DNA of 64,000 nucleotides. Source: Colius striatus (lineage: Eukaryota > Chordata > Aves > Coliiformes > Coliidae). Within the stretch, counting starts at the first letter, position 1; every line of letters starts with the position of its first letter. Under the pieces are notes generated by a model. The model had not been told where the DNA came from. It made no database searches and was given only the letters and a program-made list of their open reading frames with translations. The DNA lies in assembly GCF_028858725.1 (NCBI RefSeq), contig NC_084761.1, positions 21,048,501 through 21,112,500 of the forward strand, written 5' to 3'. Made by a program: the position numbers and the translations under genes. Below, piece by piece: positions 1-10,400 of the stretch.

Positions 1-574
1 ACATCATCACTTCAACAGGAAAATTGGTTTGTAAAATGAAGGTAAATGAAAATAAACATCAAATATTCTCTCCACTAATAGACTCTGAAGTCCTGGTAGT
101 CCAAAAGAGCTTCCTGAGTCTAACGCAGAAGACAGGAGAGTAGGCCAATGTTAAGAAATCCAATTGTTGCCATTAGAGTATGATGCAGAAGTTACAAAGT
201 TAGTAGTGAATTAATCTCAGTTCTCAGGGATACTAGAGAAAGCCTGTTTTTTTCACCAGGACAAGCATTAAAAGGACAAGCAAATTGGTCACCCTCAGCA
301 CACTCCAATGTACAAATCTAAGGCCATCAGCACCGCTAGAATGAAACTTCACAAACTTCTTATTGCTCCAACACCTACTTTCATGCAAAAATAGGAAAGA
401 AACTCAAACATTCATGTTTGGATTATCTGTGGTTTAAAACACTTGCAGCATGGCCACTTTATGCAGAGATCTTAGCTACAGAGACAATAACGAGTGAAAA
501 GATAGAAGGAAAAAAAAAAAAAGAGAGAGGACAGAAGAGGAGGAGGGAAGCAGGTTAGAAAAAGTACAGCCCTC
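1..574. other. 5' flank of STBD1, no gene recognised
   Basis: A+T-rich sequence with no exon I can support on either strand. It ends in a purine-rich tract (about 505-556: an A run followed by GA and GGA repeats) just before the CpG-rich promoter. In human the neighbour on this side of STBD1 is FAM47E, but no FAM47E-like reading frame is visible here. Confidence 0.6.
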
Positions 575-1060
575 CAGCCGCGCCCTATCTAACTTCTGAC
601 TCTCCTATTCTCACCAGCCTTTTCCCTCCCTTCGTCCGCCCGGCCCAGGGGCGGCCCGACGGCCCAGCCAGGCACCGGGGGGAGTCACCTCCCGCCTCGG
701 GTGCGGCTCCTCCCCGGGGCCGGCGCCAGGGCCCGGCTTAAAGCGGCGCCGGAGGGGGGGCGGTGGTGGCCCCATCGCCAGCGCCCGTCCATGGCCCGTG
801 ACCGCGGCCCACCCGTGCTTCGGCAGCCCGCCGCCCCGCCGCGCTTCCCCGCCGAGCCCCGCGGCTGGGGCTGGTTGGGAGCAGGGCTGTGGCCGGCGCT
901 GGTGGTGGGGCTGCTGGCCGCCCTCCTCGCCTGGCTCTGGTACGGCGGCAGCGATGGGCGAGGCGAAGAGGGCGGCGAGGCCGAAGCGGCCCCGCTGCGA
1001 GGCGGCAGCGAGGGGCCTCCACAGGCGAGGAGCGAGGCGGCGGCGGCAGAGACAGGTAAC
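575..1060 (+). promoter_or_regulatory. STBD1: CpG island promoter of STBD1
   Basis: Abrupt change from A+T-rich flank to very G+C-rich, CpG-dense sequence. It contains a GC-box-like GGGGCGG near 650 and a TTAAA element near 738, about 50 bases before the start codon at 791. The island covers all of STBD1 exon 1 and ends at the exon 1 donor. This is a typical housekeeping promoter. The exact transcription start cannot be read from the sequence. Confidence 0.75.
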
Positions 1061-1983
1061 AGGTAGCGGGTGGGGGGCTTGGAGCTCAGTCTGCTTGAGG
1101 GTTAGAGTTTGCTGTCTTTAAGACTGACTATGTTGCTTAAACCACCTTCTGTTTTAATTATATGTCATTTTTAGAGGATCTTCTGGCAAGCAGTGAGCAA
1201 GTGTTGCTGGAGGCCAAGGCTGCCGCCTTGTCCAGCCTACTGAAGCCAGAAGATGTAGCAGCTGTGCCAAGGAAGGAGCTTAACCACGTTCAAAGTGATG
1301 GAGATTCAGATAAACCTCTGGAGATGGAGCAACTGCTCCTGAAGCAGGGTACTGCTGATGCCAGGGAACAACACCGTGATACATGTGTCAGGCAGGCAGG
1401 TGACTCGAGACTCCAAGTGGGAGAGGCAAGTGATGGATGGTGTGTGATGAACTTGGCAGGAGCTTCTGCTGATGTTTGCAAGGACAGAAGCAAGGAGCAG
1501 CTGGATCAGCCAGCTGAGAAAAGAGACTTGGACCATGAAGAGTGGGAAGTTGTTTCTGAGCACCTAGCCTGGGAGGAGGCTGGCAAGAATGGCAGCATGG
1601 AAGACTCTGATAGCAAAGAATGGGAACAAGGAGACTGCCCTGACGGGGACTTGAAAGCAAAACAAGTTGCAGCTGTGCCCCCCATGTTTCAGAACATCCA
1701 CGTGACTTTCCGTGTGCACTACATCACGCACTCTGATGCTCAGCTGATTGGTGTTACAGGTGACCACGAGTGTCTTGGCCAGTGGCACAGCTATGTTCCT
1801 CTCAAGTACGACAAGGATGGCTTCTGGTCTGAATCCATTAGTCTGCCAGTAGACACCAAAGTAGAGTGGAAATTTATCTTGGTGGAGAATGGGAAGGTCA
1901 GGCGTTGGGAAGAATGCAATAATAGAACCCTAATAACTGAATATGAAGATCAAACTGCTCATCAGTGGTGGGGATACCATTAG
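791..1983 (+). CDS. STBD1: STBD1, starch-binding domain-containing protein 1 (two exons)
   Basis: Coding exons are 791-1055 and 1175-1983, giving 357 residues (human STBD1 is about the same length). The donor is ACAG|GTAACA and the acceptor TTTTTAG|AG; the split codon reads GAG. Known role: a membrane-anchored glycogen receptor that binds glycogen through a C-terminal CBM20 domain and GABARAP-type Atg8 proteins through a LIR/AIM motif, linking glycogen to ER and autophagic membranes. Seen here: a hydrophobic helix at about residues 29-51 (GLWPALVVGLLAALLAWLW), a long acidic low-complexity middle, the AIM motif HEEWEVV at residues 209-215, and CBM20 at about 261-357 with aromatic residues including LGQW (Trp292), RRW (Trp333) and a QWWGYH end. 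The start ATG sits in a strong GTCCATGG context and places about 28 residues before the helix, whereas the mammalian protein as I remember it begins almost directly with the hydrophobic segment. No other ATG lies in frame between 791 and the helix. The gene converges with CCDC158. Confidence 0.95.
1056..1174 (+). other. STBD1: STBD1 intron 1 (119 bp)
   Basis: Short GT-AG intron in phase 1. It has a pyrimidine-rich 3' end (CCTTCTGTTTTAATTATATG then TTTTTAG). The single intron falls between the membrane anchor exon and the exon that carries the AIM motif and CBM20. Confidence 0.88.
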
Positions 1984-2395
1984 TGGGATTTTGAAAGCTA
2001 CTTATCTAATGGCAAACCTGCTTAGATTTATCAGAGACCCTAAATTTCACCCCTTCTTCAGTAGGAGACCTCAAGTGCAAATCCCATCTCAAACCTGGTT
2101 AAACTCCATATGCAGCAGCTGTCATCCCCTTCGTGAAATCATTTGGCAACCTGAAAAATGAACTTCAAACGTGTCTGAAGATGCACAAGGTAGGCTGTGA
2201 AGGCATGAGCAGCATTGCAATCTGGACCCAGGACTTGAGTATGTGTTGCTTTGAGTGGGGCTATGGGATGCACCTTTGTACTGACTGCATAGGGCTTTTG
2301 GAGCATGCTAGGGTTACCCACACTGTAATAGGAACTTCAGTGTTTTAACTTATGTAATGTATTAAGTATACAATAAACACTTTCAGACCGACAGT
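1984..2395 (+). terminator. STBD1: STBD1 3' UTR and polyadenylation signal
   Basis: The stop TAG at 1981-1983 is followed by about 390 bases with no conserved reading frame. A canonical AATAAA lies at 2372-2377, with T-rich sequence downstream. Cleavage is expected at about 2390-2400. Confidence 0.7.
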
Positions 2396-2399
2396 CCAT

Positions 2400-5300
2400 T
2401 ACAACTTGACCATTGAACTGACTCATTTTAATAACTCTGGTAGAAGTGAGTTCTGTGGCCTGAAATCTTACTATTTAAAGAACTCCTGAAAAGTGGCTGG
2501 CACTCTTCAGTGTAACAAAGGTTTAACCCCCCATGACTTGATTCTCTACTCCCTACTGTCTAGCAAGCACCTTGGCTCAAATGGCAGATAGGTCCCTTTT
2601 TAGTCAGATCATCCTGTTGAGAGGAGAGCAAAGGTCAAAAAGGACTGTTTGGGCTTAATGAATTACTTTGCTAGGATGGGAACAGGCTTTTAAAAAAAAC
2701 CCGAACTGCTATGACAGCTTGGGAACAGAATTCTTTCTGAAATTCAGTTAGATGGCATATTCTGCCTACCTAGGAAAAACACTGCAGTACTGTTAGCAAC
2801 TACTTGGCTTAAGTTTGTATTGTTTTTTTTCAGGACTAGGATTTTAAACACAAATTTAAGTTGTGGCCTTTCAGTAAGCTGGATCAAGTAGACTACTTCC
2901 AGCCTCAACTAGTTGATTGGGTTTTTATAGTCTGACAGGCACAAAACTTGCTCTGCTTGCCTGCTTCTCGTATTTTTGGTTACAAGTACATGAGGCCCCT
3001 TCAGCAAGCTCCATAAGGAGGAACCTAGAGTGAACTTGGTCTGAAGAGCATAGATTTGTAGGACTTCAGAAGAGTATAAATTAGCTACTTTGGTTTGGAA
3101 CATTTCCTTCAAAAGCCCATTGCTCATCTAATTGCCTCTCCTCATTTTTTCCTGCTTTGCATGGTGGAGCAGTCTCAAGACTATTCCATAGAATGGATTT
3201 TGGTGATTGGAACATGAGCTCCATTGGCTTATCTCCTGCAGCTGATGGTTCATAGACATCCAGTTGGTGAGACAGTACCAGAGCTGCTGTGAAGAAAAAG
3301 GGTCTGAAATGTTACTGGCACTTCAGTACCAGCTGTTCCATGAAACAAATTCATTGCCAGTGAGCTGAGCTGCCTGCTCATGCAGGCACAGCCACAAAAT
3401 AGCTACAGAAAATCTTGGGTGGGTGTCAAGGAGAGAGTGAAGAGGGAGACCAAGGCAAATGAACAACTGCAAGGCAAATTGTTCTCATGTAAAACAAGCT
3501 CCTCCCAGCTGTTGCTACATGACAGAGCAACTTGTTCTGTGAGTCAGTTACTTCTGCAGATACTAGCTTTGCTCTCTCTGAAGCAACCTGAAGATTCAGG
3601 TGAATAAGTTTCATTTCCTTTGAAAGACCTTTTATAGAAAAGAACAAGGTGGGAAATGTGGATGAGAGCTAAAGTGACAACTGACTCTATGCTTTTTCTT
3701 AACTGCTTGTCCAGGTTGAAAGGTACCCCTGTAACTACTTCTATGTGAGCAGTATTGCAGGTGTGGAAGCAATGTGGTACCATTTCTGGCCACTGATTCA
3801 AAAGGCAGAGGCTGGAGCTAACAATTCAGCTGGTGGTTGATGCTTTGTCTTAAACACATGCACATGTCCACACACTAGTCCTCAACTCTCTCAACAGGAA
3901 GCTAATATGGGTCTTAAGATAGTTACTAAATGAAACTAAAAGGAATCTAAGACATAGTTAGCATGCCCTGCATTGAAAGATAAATATTAACATAAGGCTT
4001 ATTTAATTTTAGAGGCTACTGCCTCATTGTAACATATTTCTACTGTTTACAGAGAGCTCTTGAGTTCTGTTCATGTGTGCCACCACTGAGTACACAAAAT
4101 ATTTGTGTGGGTTTCTTGGCCTTAACTGACACTCTTTACACTTAGCTTTTCTAACAAACTTAAGTGAACAATGTGCTTAATATATGGAGGGACAGTTGAA
4201 ATAGAAGTTAATCTTCAGCAATCACTGAAGTCAAAGCAAAGCATGTTATTTCAAGCTATTTACAGTTCTTTTCCCATTAATGCAAGTTTTCAAATAGTGA
4301 GATGTTATCAACTTAAAAAGCACTTGTTCAACAGCCACTGCTATTTGAGTGTATTTATACATATGTTGGGGGCTTGTCTGAGAAGATTAACAGTGGTATT
4401 AGATTAAGATATTCACCAGAAAGCCACTTAACCTACACTAGAATAGCTTCTCTAATGCAGTGATGAACGTTTCAAACAAACTAACTCTGAAAAGTCTCCA
4501 AAATTGAGGACTTTTTTTTTTTGCTTAAACACCCTGCACTTTGATCCCACAGACAATACATAACCCTCATGATTGCATCATCCTACTGAATGATCAAGCA
4601 AGGTTTGTACAAAGATCTGCACTGCACTTTTGCTGTGAGCTCTAAATTATTATGCCATTCATATCACCGCTTGCCCAGAAGGGCCTATGCTATGCAAATT
4701 AAATGTTATTTGTATGGTGAAAGAAGGGACTCTGGATTTCAATGGTATTGGGGGAACTGGTTGGTATTTTCTCCCAATATACAGAAGTGAGAAGTGATTT
4801 ATCTTTATCAAACAATCTATCAATTCAAGCATGAAGGTAAATTTAAATAAAGTTGCCTTTCTGCATTAAAATAATTACGTTAGATTGGGCTGATGTCTAA
4901 TACAATGTGTGAGACTAGTGAACCCCTCTGTGAGAAACAAGTTCTTGTTGACACTCCTACATGGAGGTAACAGCAGTCAGCGGCTCAGGATATCTAAAAG
5001 CAAATAATAAACTGTCTCGCTCAGACCTTAGCAAAGCCAAAAAGACTACAACTGAATACCTGCATTTTAAGTTCACCTGCTCTAGCTGCTGACAACAAAC
5101 TTCTGACAAAATAGACAATTTGATCACTTTTAGGGAAAAATGAAACCTACTCCTGTTTGTGTAGTTTGATGTACAAATGCCACATGCTGCTCCTGGATGC
5201 TAAGCTGAGCAGACTGCCTGAGGCTGGACTGGCCACTGGGCACAGTTTAAAGTCACATACAGAAACTTGCATTGCAACTTGTTTGCTTTCTATTCCTTTT

Positions 5301-7275
5301 GAAGATGCAAAAGCTATACCCATCCCACATTGTCTCTGGGAGTGAAACTTACAGTTTGGCATCTCTCCACATGATCCATTCAAAAATATTAGACTGGTAC
5401 TAGGTTTTCTCTCTAAGGAGTTGGCTGCTATCTGTGATGTCCTGCTGTGGTCAAGATTTGCCTAAAAGTCTTCCTGCCATCCACCTGTATGACATGGAAT
5501 AACCAAGTGCTATTCATGCTGTGAAGTCCAGGATGTGTATAGCTGCTCTAGGGCCCACGAACAATCCTTCCGTCTCTTCAGGTCAACTCTTTGCCTTCTG
5601 CTGCTGGCAGGAGGGAAGCCTAGACCCATTCGCAACTCTGCTGGATTCCAGTACAGGGATGTTTAGTTGTCTTTTTGCTTGGCAGATCTCTCCTCTGGCT
5701 GTTTGTATTTCTCCACTTCCTCCCTTCTGTTCTGACAGGGCTGCAGCCTTTGGAAACTCTTTTTAGCTTGGCTCCTCAAACACAACTGAGACTGAACTTT
5801 TCATTGACCTTTTCCAATCTCTTGGGCTGTGGGGTGAATACATACTCTCATCCTCCACACTTCACCTTTTTCTTATGAAAACTTTGGTAGATCTGTCATA
5901 TATGTGTAATAAGCTGAAAGGAACTGTGACACACAAGCCACCTAAAATGATTTTTTCATGGGTGGTCCTGCTCTGGCAGGGGAGTTGGACTACATGATCT
6001 TTCAAGGTCCCTTCCAACCCTTAAGATTCTGTGATTTTGTGATCTCCAGGAAAGGAGAGATGCTTTTATTAACACTTTTTACTAAGCTTGCAACAGTGTT
6101 ACAAAAAATTACAGAAGCAGTGGAATAACAATTATTAGGATAACCAGAAAAGTACACTAATTAAATCAAAGTACTGTTGACAGTAACTGAGGACAGCTTA
6201 GGAACAACATTCCAATCTCTTCTTCCTACAAAGAAGACCTTAAACAAACAAACAAAAAAAAGCCTCAGAGATTTGATGTACTCTGAACACAGATCTGAAA
6301 AATTCTCAAATGTCAGAAGACATAGGAGGTTTTAAATAAATTCATGTATGCTTTGCTGTTTGTTGCTAAATCTTACACTAGGAACCGCCTTTGAAAACGT
6401 AATTTGTAGGCACTTGTATTAAAAGAAGGATGTTTGTATTGGTGACTCAACTGAATTGCATTTTAGAAACCAACTGGAAGTAATATGCATAGCTATTCTA
6501 GCAGGCTTCTAAATATGGGTGGTAGAGTCTGGTATTTAAGTCATACTAGATTGTTGTATGAAAAACAGTCAATATAGATTCAAAATGCATTTTTTGCTGT
6601 CTAAATTTCACCTATTTTATAGAGGGACACAGGTTGAAGAAGGACAAAAAAAAATCTCAAACTAGAAACAGACACATCCTCATCTAAGTCAAAATACAAG
6701 TGCTTTGTCAGTCTTGACATTTGGACTACGAATCAAGTCAAATATCTCAAAAAGCAGTGAAAATTGCATAAAAAATACCACTCGTTGAGTCCACTCTGCT
6801 TAAAGGAATCATGACAAAGGATGAAATCTGTGCAGTCTTGCTAGTTGTGGGTATGTGGTCCAAAACTTTATCTCAGTGTTAACAGGAGCCATGGTCAGGT
6901 TTCCTGCTTTAATTGGAAACACTTGGAAGTTCTGGGACATGCAGATAAGTAAAAATTTATTGAGATACTAACATGAAGTATAAATGGAGGGGAAAACAAA
7001 TTATTTTAGAAGGAAAAAGAAACCCCCAACAAACCATTTCAGAATTAACTTTCTAAAAACCAAAACTTGAAATGGTATGCAAGATCCAGAACACATGGAA
7101 GAGATACTAGAACTTGAAGTAAGCAGCAATGCCCTGTGGCCATTGTCCCTCGCAGCACACAGCCATAGAAAATGTGTGCCAATGACAGTCTGTATTCAGA
7201 TACATTTCTAGTCCTCTGTACTTCCCACTCATTTAAAAGTAAAAAATGTAAAAAGTGTCATGGTTTCAGGCAAAA
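2400..7275. other. intergenic, between the 3' ends of STBD1 and CCDC158
   Basis: About 4.9 kb between two convergent polyadenylation signals. It holds a CR1 tail near 6.0 kb, a few A and T runs, and short open frames with no family match, codon signal or splice sites. I see no gene. Confidence 0.6.
5963..6046 (+). mobile_element. CR1 LINE 3' end fragment
   Basis: Reads in CR1 sense direction: GGAGTTGGACTACATGATCT, then AAGGTCCCTTCCAACCC, then ATTCTGTGATTTTGTGAT. This is the diagnostic CR1 3' terminus with its short tandem end repeat. Only about 85 bases remain, as is usual for 5'-truncated copies. Confidence 0.9.
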
Positions 7276-7295
7276 ATTACAAAAGTGTAAGAACT

Positions 7296-7301
7296 TTTAT
7301 T
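7296..7301 (-). terminator. CCDC158: CCDC158 polyadenylation signal
   Basis: TTTATT on the plus strand reads AATAAA on the minus strand. It lies 73 bases after the CCDC158 stop codon at 7374-7376. Cleavage is expected near 7275. Confidence 0.65.
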
Positions 7302-7373
7302 GTTCTTAAAAATATACCATATTTTAAACACAACGTACATATGTGAAAGCAATCACTAATATATACGGCATCT

Positions 7374-7447
7374 TCACTTTGATAGCTTCTCCTCTTCCTT
7401 TGCCTTCTCTGTCTTTGTTTCCTCAGTTCTGATCATTGATGACACAT
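7374..7447 (-). CDS. CCDC158: CCDC158 exon 20 (terminal coding exon)
   Basis: After acceptor GCTATTTTCAG it encodes [20 protein letters not shown] then LSK and TGA, parallel to the human C-terminus MSSMIRNQEKRIQKVKDQEK plus MLLK. It needs one base from the preceding exon. It is followed by an AATAAA 73 bases on. Confidence 0.85.
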
Positions 7448-10400
7448 CTGAAAATAGCAGTAAGAACAGATTATCTGAACATCACCTTATGTTAAAAAGA
7501 GTGAGGCGTCAGGTGCAGACACCCAAAGCTTTGGAACATCCTCTCACGTGTAACACTGTACTTATGAAGTCCTTATAAATGCAGCTTCAGTTTCCAACTC
7601 GTTATAGGCAAGGCCTTAACAGAAAAGATAAACCTACTTACAAACAGCACCATCTCATCTGTTTGGTGAAGCCAAAGCACCAAATGCTGGAGTAGTGGCG
7701 AAATACTATTGGATTTCAGAATCTCTCTTATGGAATAGTGTGAGGTTAATACCTTTGCTCCAATGCTCATGATAATGGATTTATTTAATGTGTACATAAA
7801 GGACTCCCCCCTGCCTCCTTTACGTAGTAACTTAATAGATTATAGCTGAATAGTTATTTTTATGTGGATATAGAAAACAAGCAAACTGAAGATGTTAATG
7901 GATGGCAAAGAATAAAAATGACAACACCTTGTGCTTTAAATAATTTGATTAATTTTACCTAAATCAAGTCATTGTATGTCCCTGACACATTATGATACAT
8001 GATGATACATGATGATACATTATGATACATTATGATGTGGGGAAAAATAATTTCCTAAATCTATGCAGCAAAACCTAAAGGGGCAAAGGCAAAGCAACTG
8101 GATTTTCCACTAGGAAAAAGGGCAGAGAAAGAAATTCCATCTCACTTGGTACCTGCTATCACAGGAGTTCATGTGCATTTTACCAGTGACTTCAAAGGGA
8201 GCAAGAACAGAACCTGAAAATTTCTCCATCACCACTGCGGTCGACTTTGATTAAAAATAGTTGAGTAGGAAAGGGTATGTTTCTGAGGCCACTGCTGGGA
8301 AACTCTATTTTTGGAGTCTATCACAGAGTATCTTTCAGTTTCCAGCTTGTTAAAAAAATCATTTAATTGGATAGGACAGCACAAGGGCACTCTTGACCAG
8401 CTGCCATATTTGAAATGTTAAGGATCTTGAAGCTTATTAGAGGTAAGCAGCTGAGCCACAGTGCATTGTGGAGTTAATCTAATTGCTCTCCTAGCAGCAA
8501 GATAACGTAGATGCAGGTACTGCCAGTAGAACAGGCACATCTGAACTGACCTCATGCAAAAACACAGATGGTGCTTTGGCAGGTAACAAGGACAGTTTCT
8601 GGAGACTGTTGAGTACTTTAAATAAAAAGGAGTAGTTTTAGTAAATTCTGGCATCTTGGTTTTTTATCTGTAATGATTCCACCAGGTTTTCCAGGCTATC
8701 CATTTTGTTCTGTAGTCTTCTAGGTGTATTCTCACTACTTTCCATGGGCTGAGAATCTACTGGGAAAATTAATCATCAATCTGTTATCACAGATTAAAAA
8801 AAAAAAAGTCACTATAAATTATTTAAACATTCTGTCTAAAATAAAGTTCTTAAATAAAATTTCAAACAGTAAAACTTCCAGCAGCAAGGGACTGAGAAGG
8901 TTATTAACAGAAATTTATACTTAGTTGTGTTTATGTATTTTGCCTATAAATTTCCCCATTTGAGGAAAAATGTTTTATGTTACCAAAATAGTATTTATGC
9001 CCACAACTTCTAAGTCCCACTTAGTAAAACTGCAAGGATTGTACAAGAGAAAGCTTGTTGTGTAGTGTTAATTGCATTTTACAGGTCGAAAACTAAGATA
9101 CTGAAAGATGCAACTAGCTAAAATCAGGAATAAAACCAGAAATTCCAAGTCTTTGAAGATCCAGATCAGTGCAGAATTCAAGAGGCATTGTGCAGTCTGT
9201 CAGGAATACGTACAGATTGACATAGTTACACCAGTACTTCATGGATAACTACAGTCTCCCACCTTGGACCCTCTTCTGACTAGAATTTGGACTGCTTAAT
9301 TTTTGTAACAGTCATAGATGAGGTGCTGAGGGATATGGTTTAGTTTAGTAATGGGCCAGGCAGTGTGAGGTTAGTGGTTGGACTTGATGATCTTAAAGGT
9401 CTTTTCCAACTGTAATGATTCTGTGATTCTGTGATCAATTCCCAAATAAAATTTTTAAAAAGAGCCAGAGATGGAGATAACTGCCTGGCCAGATTAACAA
9501 ATAAACCAGAAAACCCCAAAATGCAACAAGAGTGATGCCACTTATCTTTCCCTTTGAACTGAGCGATTGACTGAAGGTTACAGTTGGGACCTGCTAGATC
9601 TCCTGTGGTCTACATGGAAACTATTTTGAGTTTATGTCCAACTGCAGAGACAGCCACACCACAAAACACATGTGTTTCCAAAAATGGGTGCAATCCAGGA
9701 CTGAGGCTCATTGCAGAGATGGTTGTGTTGGTATACAGGTACAGAAGTCTGCATGTAGGCCACAGGAGATCACTCATATAACTAATTTAGCACTTTGATG
9801 GGGAAATGCCATGCACATTTATGCTCTGCTGACAGGCTTTCTTGGTTGTTTAACGTGCTTTAAAAATACAGATTAGCTAACAAATGTATTTCATCTTCAC
9901 ACAACCAGGCATCTGGGGAAGCAAAGGTCAATGAGCAATGTTATTGTTCTGATTGGGCTGACTGCTCAGCCCAGATGTTTTGGATACCACTCTACATACA
10001 GAGAAGATCCTGGTGTTTCTAAAATGCAAAAGATAAAGTTACTGAGAACAAGCCTTCGTTAATAAAATAACCACACAATATAAACATGTTAAAGTTAGGT
10101 TGAACCACATAAAAAATGCCACCTGAGGAGCAGGAAATCTTAGTTCTGTTGAGCTCCCTAGGAGCTATGGTTTTTGCAAGGACCAGAACTAGAGGTAGGT
10201 GTGCAGCATCTCTATTACACTCCCACCTGCAGTGCTTGTGCGCCATCTAAGAGAAATGATGTTTTCAGACTTGCAAAACAGAGAAACAGTGTTCAATAAG
10301 TGCTATTTTAAAATTTAATTTCTTGCCTATTTTTCCTAGTCTGTCTACTCACTTTGGGGTCTTTCTGCCATTTGAATAAAGCAGTCCTGACAGCCTGGCT

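Noticed and set aside
701-1121. Overlapping frames in the CpG island on both strands
   Set aside because: G+C-rich sequence lacks stops in all frames; only the frame joining STBD1 exon 2 has independent support.
1943-2348. Plus-strand frames overlapping the STBD1 end and 3' UTR
   Set aside because: They have no similarity to anything known and lie in the untranslated region.
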